A DNA stretch of 64,000 nucleotides, taken from contig BQIW01000001.1 of the NCBI GenBank assembly GCA_021604105.1, positions 1 to 64,000 on the forward strand. The letters are read 5' to 3'. Position 1 is the first letter of the stretch, and every line of letters starts with the position of its first letter. Source of the stretch: Nitrospirales bacterium. GTDB taxonomy: Bacteria; Nitrospirota; Nitrospiria; Nitrospirales; UBA8639. The position numbers and the translations under genes were made by a program. A model generated the notes under the pieces. The model was not told where the DNA came from, did no database searches, and saw only the letters and a list, made by a program, of their open reading frames with translations. Of the stretch, positions 1 to 8,346 are shown piece after piece.

Positions 1-787
1 AATTGGAAATGTCGTGGGAAAGTGCCCGCTTAAGCATCCAACTTTCATGAAGCAATTTCCCGAACTCCTCCAACGAACTCGTTCCACTCAACATACCCAA
101 CCCCCTGTCCACCATTTCACGCATGGTTTTCAGTTCGGCAGACCTGAGAGAAAAGTTCTTGGTGACACTTTTTGCAATGTCTGAGCCTAAGCGACTGGTG
201 CCGGTATACAGTAGAACGAGATTTTGCTCCAGTTCAGCCAATCGCCCCAATGATAAGGTGAGCGGTTCGACTTGAATCTGGCCGTCTCGTAGAAAACGAA
301 TAATATTAAATCCGCCGAAGGCCGCGGCGACCTGATCCTGGGAGCCAACTGTTTCTTTTAAGATATCCTGCTCTAAAGTGAAAGCCTGGCGAGCCAGATC
401 CATTTTCCCCAACATTTCTCCCTTCAACCCAGTGAGAGCTTTCACCAGACCAACTGAAAATGAAGAGCTGGATCCAATGCCTGACCGGGCCGGCAGATCA
501 CCCTGATGTTGAATTTCCACCCCCTGAGAATCATCAAAACCCAAAAACCGCAGGCCTTCTCGAACGGCAGGATGAAGAATCTCTCCAATAGTCGAGACCG
601 TTTCAATATGCGACCAGACAATCCGGTGTTTAATATTGAAAAATGGAGGAAGGTATCGACAACTCACATAGCAATATTTGTCAATTGTGGTGGAAAGAAC
701 AGCGCCCTCCTCCCGAAGATACCATTGAGGATAGTCCGTACCTCCTCCGAAAAACGACAACCGATAGGGAGTTCGGGAAATAATCAC
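1..787 (-). CDS. GHMP-family sugar kinase, HddA-like (3' end outside window)
   Basis: The reading frame was translated directly from the minus strand. It opens with VIISRTPYRLSFFGGGTDYP, the N-terminal signature of D-glycero-D-manno-heptose-7-phosphate kinase-like GHMP enzymes, and carries the GHMP phosphate-binding loop SGIGSSSSF around residue 110. About 262 residues are visible; the C-terminus is cut by the window edge. The start is a GTG whose last bases overlap the TGA stop of the upstream dehydratase gene (GTGA overlap), with GAGGAG about 10 nt before it. Family members phosphorylate sugars for nucleotide-sugar synthesis (LPS heptose or other surface glycans). The exact substrate cannot be read from the sequence. 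Confidence 0.85.
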   Translation of the reverse strand, partial: MIISRTPYRLSFFGGGTDYPQWYLREEGAVLSTTIDKYCYVSCRYLPPFFNIKHRIVWSHIETVSTIGEILHPAVREGLRFLGFDDSQGVEIQHQGDLPARSGIGSSSSFSVGLVKALTGLKGEMLGKMDLARQAFTLEQDILKETVGSQDQVAAAFGGFNIIRFLRDGQIQVEPLTLSLGRLAELEQNLVLLYTGTSRLGSDIAKSVTKNFSLRSAELKTMREMVDRGLGMLSGTSSLEEFGKLLHESWMLKRALSHDISN

Positions 788-1761
788 GCAGCTTTGCTCC
801 TCTTGTGGTAACGCCTTCGATAAAAATCCAAAATTCCTTGTAACGTTTCTTCAAAGGGGATGCGTGGCTCCCACCCGGTCGCCGCTTTGAACTTTGACGT
901 ATCGGGAATCTGCAGGGTGACATCCGACGGTCGCAACAATGCGGGATCCACCACATGCTCGATGCGACAGGTGGCCATGCCTTTGAGAATCTCGAGCATG
1001 TCCCGCAGTATCATCGTACGGTTACCTCCGATATTATAAACTTCTCCGGCCGGACACTTTTCCATCAGCACCCAGTAAGCCCTGACGGCATCGCGAACAT
1101 CTGCAAATGTCCGGATACTGTCCAAATTTCCGACCCGGATCGGATTATTCCGAATCCCATACTCCACCTCAGCAATTTGCTTGGCATAGGCACTTTCGGC
1201 AAAGACATCCCCTCGACGTGGGCCGGTATGGGTAAACATCCTGGTGCGGACGGTTCGAATGCCATAGGACAAAAAGTATTGAAAGGCAATCATGTCTTCC
1301 CCGACTTTTGACACCGCATACGGGCTGGCCGGACGAAAGGGATTGGCCTCTGTGATGGGCACTTCATGCGCCAATACCTGTCCATACACTTCAGATGAAC
1401 TGCAGACATGAACCTTGGCATCCACACCGGTAATGCGCAGCGCATCGAGCAAATTGGTCGTTCCGAGCACATTGGTGGACAGCGTGTCGACCGGCGCGTC
1501 GAAACTTGTGGTGACAAAGGATTGCGCCGCCAAATGAAAGATCCAATCAGGTTGGATTTTTTTGATCACGACAATGAGCGAATTCAAGTCCCGAAGATCA
1601 CCATAATGCAGGGCAATACGATCTTTGATGGCCACAAGATGATCAAGAGGGGTTCGCCAGCGAATGAGTCCATGAAGGTCCACGTCCGAGTGATCTGCAA
1701 GGATATACTCCGCTAAGTGACTGCCCACCATTCCTGAAATTCCCGTAATGAGCACTTTCAT
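784..1761 (-). CDS. NAD(P)-dependent epimerase/dehydratase, GDP-mannose 4,6-dehydratase-like
   Basis: A 325-residue extended short-chain dehydrogenase. The Rossmann motif GISGMVG is at residues 7-13, the SSSEVYG strand at 121-127, and the catalytic Tyr148-x3-Lys152 in SPYAVSK. The segment THTGPRRGDVF resembles the substrate loop of GDP-mannose dehydratases and of GDP-4-keto-6-deoxymannose reductases. The likely role is making a 6-deoxy or keto sugar nucleotide for a surface polysaccharide in the cytoplasm. It overlaps the sugar kinase by 4 bp and follows the E1 pair by about 40 bp, so the four genes look like one operon. Dehydratase versus reductase cannot be separated from sequence alone. 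Confidence 0.85.
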   Translation of the reverse strand: MKVLITGISGMVGSHLAEYILADHSDVDLHGLIRWRTPLDHLVAIKDRIALHYGDLRDLNSLIVVIKKIQPDWIFHLAAQSFVTTSFDAPVDTLSTNVLGTTNLLDALRITGVDAKVHVCSSSEVYGQVLAHEVPITEANPFRPASPYAVSKVGEDMIAFQYFLSYGIRTVRTRMFTHTGPRRGDVFAESAYAKQIAEVEYGIRNNPIRVGNLDSIRTFADVRDAVRAYWVLMEKCPAGEVYNIGGNRTMILRDMLEILKGMATCRIEHVVDPALLRPSDVTLQIPDTSKFKAATGWEPRIPFEETLQGILDFYRRRYHKRSKAA

Positions 1762-1799
1762 CTTCGCATTCCTTTGATGAGGTGGTCCGACAATTCTGC

Positions 1800-2936
1800 T
1801 TAAAAAGGGCCTTTGAACCGTTTATACACATCAGCCATTGATTGAGTATCGGGTAAGGGCACACCATGCCCCTGCTTCCCGGTGACGAGAACAGCCAACG
1901 CATCCACTAATTGGCGCAAATCGGGATAAAAGAGATCTTCCAAACACTTGGCCGTAGGACAGGGAGCGGGCTGCATTCCCAAGGTCACCACCGGTGCCTT
2001 CAAAAATCCGGGATTCCTTTCAGCCACCACACGGCACACCTCCGCGCATACGCCATATTCCCGCCAACTCGTATCCGCCACGACCAACCGTCCCGTTTTT
2101 TCAACACTCTGCATGACCAAATCCCAGTCCGGACTGGACACGCAATGCAAATCAATCACCTCGCATTGAATATCGGAAACCAGGGCCAAGTGTTCTGCTG
2201 CTCTCATGGCTTCCAACACCATGATGGAGGTGGCCACAATGGTGACCTCCTCACCCGGCCGCACTAACCGGGACCCGAAGGGTTCGGTCTCCTGTCGCGT
2301 GGATAGAGGCGCCACATAAAATTGTAGATCGTACATCAACCGGTGCTCGAATGAGATGACGGGACCCCGGTAGCGGTCAATCACCGCGGGATAGGTGTCG
2401 AGAATCGATTGAGAACTCGAGGGCATCACAATTTGCAACCCGGGGATATGTGCAAAAAGAGATTGGAGGCTTTGTGAATGTTGCGCACCTTGCCCCCAAC
2501 TTCGTCCCACGATCATGCGAATCAACATGGGCACATCAAACCGGCCACCGAACATATATTTGTATTTGGCGGCTAAATTAATTATCTGATTCATGGCCAA
2601 CAGGGAAAAGTCGGCACGAATATGGGTCTGGATTGGATACAGCCCATTTAACGCGGCCCCTATGGCTACCCCTGTCATGCCTTCTTCGGCAAGCGGCGTA
2701 TCCATCACTCGATCCGCGCCAAACGCTTGACTCAATCCGGTGGTTGAACCAAAAATTCCTTTGTGGTCATCCACACCCTGTCCCAGGATAAGAACGGAAT
2801 CATGCCGCTGTAAGGCGTCTTGCATGGTCCAATGCAGCGCGTCCCGATAGCTTATGATCTCCGTGCCAGCCTGGGCACGAGGACCCGTCGCTGCTTGGCC
2901 GTTCACGCGGGATGTGACCGACGCATTACACAACAT
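1800..2936 (-). CDS. 2-oxoacid dehydrogenase E1 beta-type subunit (transketolase-like)
   Basis: A 378-residue protein of the E1 beta/transketolase pyrimidine-domain family. It has an about 25-residue N-terminal extension, then GQGVDDHKGIFGSTTGL and DTPLAEEGMTGVAIGAA, the region containing the Glu that activates thiamine pyrophosphate. The later SFEHRLMYDL and the C-terminal transketolase fold are also typical. Its ATG lies 11 bp inside the end of the E1 alpha gene, so the two subunits are translationally coupled. No E2 lipoyl transferase or E3 gene is visible nearby, unlike a central-metabolism complex. The neighbourhood of sugar-nucleotide genes suggests a role in sugar modification; this is inference. 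Confidence 0.85.
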   Translation of the reverse strand: MLCNASVTSRVNGQAATGPRAQAGTEIISYRDALHWTMQDALQRHDSVLILGQGVDDHKGIFGSTTGLSQAFGADRVMDTPLAEEGMTGVAIGAALNGLYPIQTHIRADFSLLAMNQIINLAAKYKYMFGGRFDVPMLIRMIVGRSWGQGAQHSQSLQSLFAHIPGLQIVMPSSSQSILDTYPAVIDRYRGPVISFEHRLMYDLQFYVAPLSTRQETEPFGSRLVRPGEEVTIVATSIMVLEAMRAAEHLALVSDIQCEVIDLHCVSSPDWDLVMQSVEKTGRLVVADTSWREYGVCAEVCRVVAERNPGFLKAPVVTLGMQPAPCPTAKCLEDLFYPDLRQLVDALAVLVTGKQGHGVPLPDTQSMADVYKRFKGPF

Positions 2937-3855
2937 CGCGAAGTAATTCCTCCACTGAGGGAAATGGACTGCTCATGGCAAAATGTACCGCTTCATCTAT
3001 TTCTTTCCGGATGCCCGGGCGAAACGTTTCGACTAGGTTCCCATACTGTTCGAGAGGGTCCTGTCGTTTCCAAGCCAGCCACTCTTCAGTTTTGCGATAG
3101 CCACACCTGAAGTCTTCGCCAGGCCCGACATGCTCTTTGTACCGATAGGTCCGAATCTCCACAAATATCGGTTCTCGGGTTAACCGAACATGTTGAATAA
3201 TACCTGACATCGTGTCCGCCACCTTCACAAAATCATATCCCTCCGCAATGTGGTACACCGGAAGGCCATATGATCGTGCATGTTCAAGAATATCGTACCC
3301 CTGTCTGGATTTTTGTGATGAATGCACGGCTAATCCATTATTCTCACACAGAAATACCACGGGCAGGCGATGAAGAACCGCGAAGTTCAATGATTCATGA
3401 TAGACGCCTTCTTCCGTGGCTCCGTCTCCAAACACGCCAACCACCACCTGATCATGACCCAACCGTTTCGCCGCCAATGCTGCTCCCACGGCATGAGGGA
3501 TGGTACTGGCCACCACAGCCGAGGCACCCATCACCCCTACCTCGGGTGCCGCTAAATGCATTGAACCGGCTTTTCCTCGCGCACACCCCGTAACTTTTCC
3601 ATACAATTCGGCGAACATTTCCGCCAGACTTCCCCCTTTAGCCAGGTAAAAAGCATGGCTACGGTAAGTACAAAAGACCAGATCTGTTTTTTTTAAATTT
3701 CGACATGCCCCTACAGCAACAGCCTCCTGTCCAATCGATAAATGCACCGGACTTTGAATACCATCACTAGGATATAATTCGATGATCCGTTCCTCCACCA
3801 GGCGTATACGAAGCGCCTGAAAGAACAATTCACAAAACTTTTGAGAATTTTCCAT
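2926..3855 (-). CDS. 2-oxoacid dehydrogenase E1 alpha-type subunit, TPP-dependent
   Basis: A 309-residue protein with the thiamine-pyrophosphate motif: GDG at residues 143-145 followed by ENN at 171-173. Other family segments are SPVHLSIGQEAVAVGA near residue 35-50, TYRSHAFYLAKG and the activation-loop-like KEHVGPGEDF. It decarboxylates a 2-oxoacid and hands the carbanion to an acceptor. With E2/E3 that acceptor is lipoate, but none is present here. The gene is first in the sugar operon, and a 1.2 kb gap lies upstream. Its last 11 bp overlap the beta-subunit gene. Confidence 0.85.
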   Translation of the reverse strand: MENSQKFCELFFQALRIRLVEERIIELYPSDGIQSPVHLSIGQEAVAVGACRNLKKTDLVFCTYRSHAFYLAKGGSLAEMFAELYGKVTGCARGKAGSMHLAAPEVGVMGASAVVASTIPHAVGAALAAKRLGHDQVVVGVFGDGATEEGVYHESLNFAVLHRLPVVFLCENNGLAVHSSQKSRQGYDILEHARSYGLPVYHIAEGYDFVKVADTMSGIIQHVRLTREPIFVEIRTYRYKEHVGPGEDFRCGYRKTEEWLAWKRQDPLEQYGNLVETFRPGIRKEIDEAVHFAMSSPFPSVEELLRDVV

Positions 3856-4374
3856 ATAATTGCGATTATCCCTCTGCCTGGATCACCAATTTCAGAACAT
3901 GCCTCACAAACCGTGAAGAGCTTCTCGAGTTCTTTATACGATGCAAAGAAGTTCAAGTTTTATGCCATGCAGTTCAAGTTACAACGGCAGGGATCCAGCT
4001 CCCAATGCGGATAAATTCCAGGTCATTCGAAAATTTTTCACTTACTAGGAATTCATTGCTAACCAATCCGGAATTTTTTGCCTAACAAGAGAAACACTGA
4101 TTGAACACGGTTCTGAAGAAACCGGTGGGACCACTTGAGCCATGGACTTTCTGGAACTATGGAATAAGGTCGAATACGATCTACTCGTGCGACGATGATC
4201 CTCAATCCTCTTTCAATCAAGGCCTATGGTGTCTCCATCCCCGTACTGAGCTCACGGCTGGTGATCACGATTTACGAGACTGTGAGGGTATTCCCCTTCT
4301 TGGTCGGTGAAATCCGTGGAGATCTCCCTGGGATAAGACGAACACCTTCTTTGCCTCGTGGATACGCAACCGAC
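3856..4374. other. Gap with no recognisable gene
   Basis: About 520 bp upstream of the E1 alpha gene. Short open frames on both strands show no family resemblance. Codon use is not like the neighbours. The segment probably contains the promoter of the sugar operon, but I could not find a convincing sigma-70, sigma-28 or sigma-54 motif. The decayed transposase lies next to it. Confidence 0.5.
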
Positions 4375-4901
4375 TAAAACTACATGGGCTAGCCTGGAGA
4401 AAGGCCGCAAATTAAGTTCTGGCAAAGCCCCAAAAGCACATACGCTGCATGCGACGCGAATAGATGCGCTCATCGGGTTCCCGCAGATGGGTGGCCCAGC
4501 GATCACGGACTCGATTTCGGGGTTGATGTTATTTCGTTGGATGGCTGAAAGTTGACGGCCGGGGTCGATGGGAGGGTGTAGCATGGGCTACCTTAGTCTT
4601 TATCCCTCTCGATCGCTCCCGGAGAGGGCCAGATATGGTGTAAGCTTTGGGCATTCGGTCGATTGGCGGACGTCGTTGCCACTTTGTGGATCAGGGGTAA
4701 CTGCACATCCACACAGATATATTCCCTCTCCACATACCAAGATTTCTTCTTGCCTTTGCCCCCAATACGGGCTTGCGGATCAGCCGTCACTTTCGGCAAT
4801 ACCGCATTATGGCCATTCTCGATTTTCTGTTGCCGCGACTGATCGTGTCCTTCTCACAAGGTGGCTTTGGCAAACAGAAGGGAGAACTGCTTCGGGCTCA
4901 T
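4375..4901 (-). pseudogene. Degenerate IS5-type DDE transposase remnant
   Basis: The remnant begins with MSPKQFSLLFAKATL then a stop, a usual opening of IS5-group transposases. After a large internal loss it continues with KVTADPQARIGGKGKKKSWY and VQLPLIHKVATTSANRPNAQ. These match the family block with K-Y-E-x-V-D and an ANxTDAQ-like segment. The next stop falls just after GAIERDKD, where a Gly-Tyr normally follows. A further frame gives DRWATHLREPDERIYSRRMQ and CFWGFART-stop-FAAFLQA, the C-terminal signature containing the last catalytic Glu. At least two frameshifts or stops and an internal deletion make it non-functional. No terminal inverted repeats were identified. Confidence 0.75.
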
Positions 4902-5064
4902 GAAGTGCGTCTATCTGGTCCCAGCCAATCCTCGCTTACACTCTTAACCATGCCCTCCGGAACCACTCCTGCTAAAATTGCAGGGGGTATAGTTTTAGGC
5001 AGAACTCACAAGGCTCTGGATTGACCCAATGTGAATCACAACGAAGAACGCGAGCCTGATCTGA

Positions 5065-5316
5065 TTAGGATTGTTCTGGTGGTTTAGCCTGAGGTTTTTT
5101 CTGTCTTGGGAGGTGAGCCAAATGCTTCGGATCCGAGGATACGGCATTCAGATTTTCTTGACGGACGGCTTCATATAATTCTTCACGAAGAACACGGACA
5201 TGCGACGGGCATTCAATCCCAAGTCGCACCTGCCCTCCTTTAATTTGAACGAGGACAATGCGAATGTCATCTCCTAATCGAATGGCTTCGTCAATTTTTC
5301 TGGTGAGTATGAGCAT
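5065..5316 (-). CDS. csrA: Carbon storage regulator CsrA
   Basis: An 83-residue RNA-binding regulator. The canonical MLILTRKIDEAIRLGDDIRI opening, the GGQVRLGIECP core and the HVRVLREELYEAV helix are all present. CsrA dimers bind GGA motifs in mRNA leaders, typically repressing flagellin or metabolic messages. The C-terminal tail of about 25 residues (rich in Pro, Lys, Gln) is longer than the usual 61-70 residue protein. It follows fliW by about 110 bp, the standard pairing in which FliW binds and inhibits CsrA. The Shine-Dalgarno region AAGGAAGG includes GGA, so autoregulation is possible (inference). Confidence 0.97.
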   Translation of the reverse strand: MLILTRKIDEAIRLGDDIRIVLVQIKGGQVRLGIECPSHVRVLREELYEAVRQENLNAVSSDPKHLAHLPRQKKPQAKPPEQS

Positions 5317-5425
5317 GGTGCCTTCCTTGGCTTTGGGGTAAAAATCATGTGAAGAAGAATCGTCCTGACATCATAAGCACCACACCCGTCTGGCCCTATT
5401 GTGCCGGTGGTGTGAGTGCATTTCA

Positions 5426-5902
5426 TTACACCGATGCGGCCTCAGTCGCCACCCCGGAGTAAGTTTGGCATTGAGTAGAATCCTGAAATAATGGATAGCG
5501 CAAGGGGATTGATTCATGAAGAATCAGTTGTTTCCCGTGTCGTGTTCGTTCATTCACAACGAGAGGGGCACGAAGATTCACCGTCGCCTGATCCGGCTGT
5601 TCGGAGGGGATCGTGACGAGGACCATGATTGAAATTGAATCCGTGGAAGTCATGTCTAATTCCGCCAGTCCTTCTTCGGATAGCCTGGTACGGAAATCAG
5701 GCTGCAAGAGATGCACGTTCATAGTCACAAAAGCTAAGCTTGGTTCATCCACGGACTGGAACCACTGATAATCGGCATCCTCCGGCGGATCGAGCACCAC
5801 AAATCGTCGGAAAGCTGGGAACCCTATGAGTCCACATGGGAAAGTTAAAAGGGTGTCATCGGACACATCCAACATACCGAACCGACTAGTCTGAATTTTC
5901 AT
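5426..5902 (-). CDS. fliW: Flagellar assembly factor FliW
   Basis: A 158-residue FliW. The start is set at the ATG giving MKIQTSRFGMLDV, which has GGAGGA 10 nt upstream; the longer open frame (to 5977) adds 25 unlikely residues. Family hallmarks are TFPCGLIGFPAFRRFVVLD, YQWFQSVDEPSLAFV and LRAPLVVNERTRHGKQLIL. FliW binds flagellin and CsrA, coupling flagellin levels to CsrA activity. It sits between the hybrid kinase gene and csrA in the same orientation. Confidence 0.96.
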   Translation of the reverse strand: MKIQTSRFGMLDVSDDTLLTFPCGLIGFPAFRRFVVLDPPEDADYQWFQSVDEPSLAFVTMNVHLLQPDFRTRLSEEGLAELDMTSTDSISIMVLVTIPSEQPDQATVNLRAPLVVNERTRHGKQLILHESIPLRYPLFQDSTQCQTYSGVATEAASV

Positions 5903-5989
5903 GTTGGTATATCCTCCAAATGATTCAAAATTTTCACCTTCATGCTGAAGTGAGCATACCCTCGAGTTCACCTTCAAAAAAATTTATGC

Positions 5990-8344
5990 CTAGCACGTTA
6001 TTCCCGTACTACAGGGTTCGACCCGACTGTCATGTTTCAGGACAACCTGACAGGCATGAGCCAATTCGTCGACATCATACGGTTTTTGGATAAACCCAAT
6101 GACACCTTGATTGAATAAATTCTGCACAGCATGGTTTCGATCATAGCCGGTACATAAAATGACCTTGAGATCTGGTCGAATCATGCGCAATTCTTCAAAA
6201 CATGCCGCTCCCGACATTTCAGGCATTACCATATCCAACAGCACAACATCCACAGGAATCGTCAAGTCCTGACAGATGTCCACTGCCTCCTGCCCGTTCA
6301 ACACAACCGTCACCTGATAGCCAAGGTATTCAAGTATGGCCTGAGCAGCCTCTCCCACATCCTTCTCATCATCGACCACGAGAATATGCCCTGTCCCATG
6401 TGATGGCTCTGTTCGTTGAATTGATTTGGTCTTGAGAGTGGCACAGTGTGCCTCAGGAAGATACACACGCATGGTCGTTCCATCCCCAGGAGAACTCGTG
6501 ACCCCGATATACCCGTGATGGTTTTTGACGATACCATACACCATGGCCAATCCCATTCCAGTTCCCTGCCCTTGCTCTTTCGTTGTAAAAAATGGTTCAA
6601 AAATGTGTCGTTGAGTTTCTAATGACATTCCTGTTCCGGTATCTGTAACCCGAATCAACACATAATCACCTGCACATAGCCCTGGGATACGTGAGGCATA
6701 TTCCGGTGTTACCGTTTCATTTACAGTCTGTACCTGCAATTCCCCACGCTCACCCATCGCATCACAGGCATTGACACCTAAATTCATGAGAATCTGATAG
6801 AGCTGGTTGGGATCCCCCACCACATGAGGCCTCGTAGCCGATAGATCCGCTCGAAAGGTGATCATTTTATGGATCGTCCTTCCGAGCAGGGCAATGACCT
6901 CCTGAATCACTTCATGGGTATTGACCGTCACATGATGATGTTTGCCCTGCCGAGCATATCCCAGGAGCTGAGAAGTCAATTCCTTTCCACGACGAACGGC
7001 TTTTTCGATTACATCGCCCGCTGTCCACAAGGGAGCACTCGCCTTTTGCTGTATTTTCAATAAACTTGCGTGGGCCATAATTGCGGTTAACGTATTGTTC
7101 ATATCGTGTGCAACCCCTGAGGCAAGTCGACCGATAGCTTCCATTTTTTGAACCTGCCGCAATTGATGTTCAAGGGCAATGTTCTCTTCTTCCATGTGCT
7201 TTCGTGCCGTCAAATCGCGGGCGATGAAAAGAGTTTGACGTTGGCCTTGAAACTGGACCGTTCGTTCCATCATCTCTACGGAAAGACTGGTACCATTCTT
7301 TTGGCGAAGGAACGCTTCCTCCCACTTCCGACCCTCATAGGAAAGAGTTGGCTTCGTAAGACCGGATTCTGCGTCTATAGGTTCAGGTTTGATTAAAGAA
7401 AAAGCGTTCCCAATCAAGACAGCCGGGCGATAACCTAATTGCTGTGCTCCGAGTATATTGACGTGGGTGATTATTCCTTGATGATCATAAATCACCAATA
7501 TATCCGGAAGGGTTTCGAACAGCTCTTTAAATTGAGCCTCCGATTCACGTAAATCATCCGTTCGAATATCCAGTAAATGTTCAACTCGAGAGAATGCGCG
7601 CTCCCAGCGCCCTTTTTCACATAATGAAATGATATTCAATGGATCGCACGCTTTTGGTAGATACGCATCGACATGGATCCCCAGAGGAAGTGATCTTCGT
7701 CCCATGGATTCATGACCAAGGACAATACACATGGCCTGAGGATATTGACCTTTGCACCAAACCCCGAACTCTTCGCTTGTCATATCCGGCAGAGGATCGT
7801 CTATGAGGATTATATCCGGGTGAACACGATTTACCGCCACCTGAACCTGTTTTCCCGCTTGCCACTCCACCACCCGCCATCCTCGTTCAACGAATATGTG
7901 ATGAATCCGTTGAATGGCGGAATGGTCAGACGAAACCATCCAGATGTGTGGGCACTGGGGACTTGGAGGACATTCCACCAATTGGCGAACCTGCTGGCGA
8001 AAGCGTTGAGGATCTGTCGGAAGAGCAAGAAATGCCGCGGCCCCTAGATCCTTCAAAATGTCTTGAGCGTCGATTCCAGTATACGTGGCGGAAACGGCAA
8101 GGACAGGGGGCACCGCTTGTGTCGATCCAAAGAGGGAATGCAATAATTCGCAAAAACGCCATCCGCTAATTCCCGGCATATGAAGATCAAGAACAATGAC
8201 ATCCGGCACATTACCCTTTTGAAGCCACCGCCAGGCCTCTTCAGAACAGACGAAACGACTGACCGCAAAGTAGTCCTTCTCAAGCCAACTCGCAAGGAGA
8301 TGGAGTTGGACCGGATCATCATTAATCACAAGAATGGAAGCCAT
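5990..8344 (-). CDS. Hybrid histidine kinase: REC - REC-like - PAS - HisKA - HATPase - REC
   Basis: A 784-residue cytoplasmic protein with no membrane segment. The N-terminal receiver (residues 1-122) has the phosphorylatable Asp53 in VLDLHMPGIS. A second receiver-like region (about 133-245) keeps IDD at 181-183. A PAS domain follows at about 265-385. The HisKA box IGRLASGVAHDMNNTL has His413, then the HATPase N-box NLGVNACDAM and GTGMGLAMVYGIVKNHHG. A C-terminal receiver (about 660-775) has VVLLDMVMPEMSG. It lies 2 bp downstream of the diguanylate cyclase gene, so they are probably co-transcribed. The signal is unknown. Confidence 0.9.
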   Translation of the reverse strand: MASILVINDDPVQLHLLASWLEKDYFAVSRFVCSEEAWRWLQKGNVPDVIVLDLHMPGISGWRFCELLHSLFGSTQAVPPVLAVSATYTGIDAQDILKDLGAAAFLALPTDPQRFRQQVRQLVECPPSPQCPHIWMVSSDHSAIQRIHHIFVERGWRVVEWQAGKQVQVAVNRVHPDIILIDDPLPDMTSEEFGVWCKGQYPQAMCIVLGHESMGRRSLPLGIHVDAYLPKACDPLNIISLCEKGRWERAFSRVEHLLDIRTDDLRESEAQFKELFETLPDILVIYDHQGIITHVNILGAQQLGYRPAVLIGNAFSLIKPEPIDAESGLTKPTLSYEGRKWEEAFLRQKNGTSLSVEMMERTVQFQGQRQTLFIARDLTARKHMEEENIALEHQLRQVQKMEAIGRLASGVAHDMNNTLTAIMAHASLLKIQQKASAPLWTAGDVIEKAVRRGKELTSQLLGYARQGKHHHVTVNTHEVIQEVIALLGRTIHKMITFRADLSATRPHVVGDPNQLYQILMNLGVNACDAMGERGELQVQTVNETVTPEYASRIPGLCAGDYVLIRVTDTGTGMSLETQRHIFEPFFTTKEQGQGTGMGLAMVYGIVKNHHGYIGVTSSPGDGTTMRVYLPEAHCATLKTKSIQRTEPSHGTGHILVVDDEKDVGEAAQAILEYLGYQVTVVLNGQEAVDICQDLTIPVDVVLLDMVMPEMSGAACFEELRMIRPDLKVILCTGYDRNHAVQNLFNQGVIGFIQKPYDVDELAHACQVVLKHDSRVEPCSTGITC

Positions 8345-8346
8345 AG

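Noticed and set aside
4252-4584. 110-codon minus-strand frame in the gap
   Set aside because: It is an out-of-frame reading of the decayed transposase; the recognisable transposase residues are in another frame.
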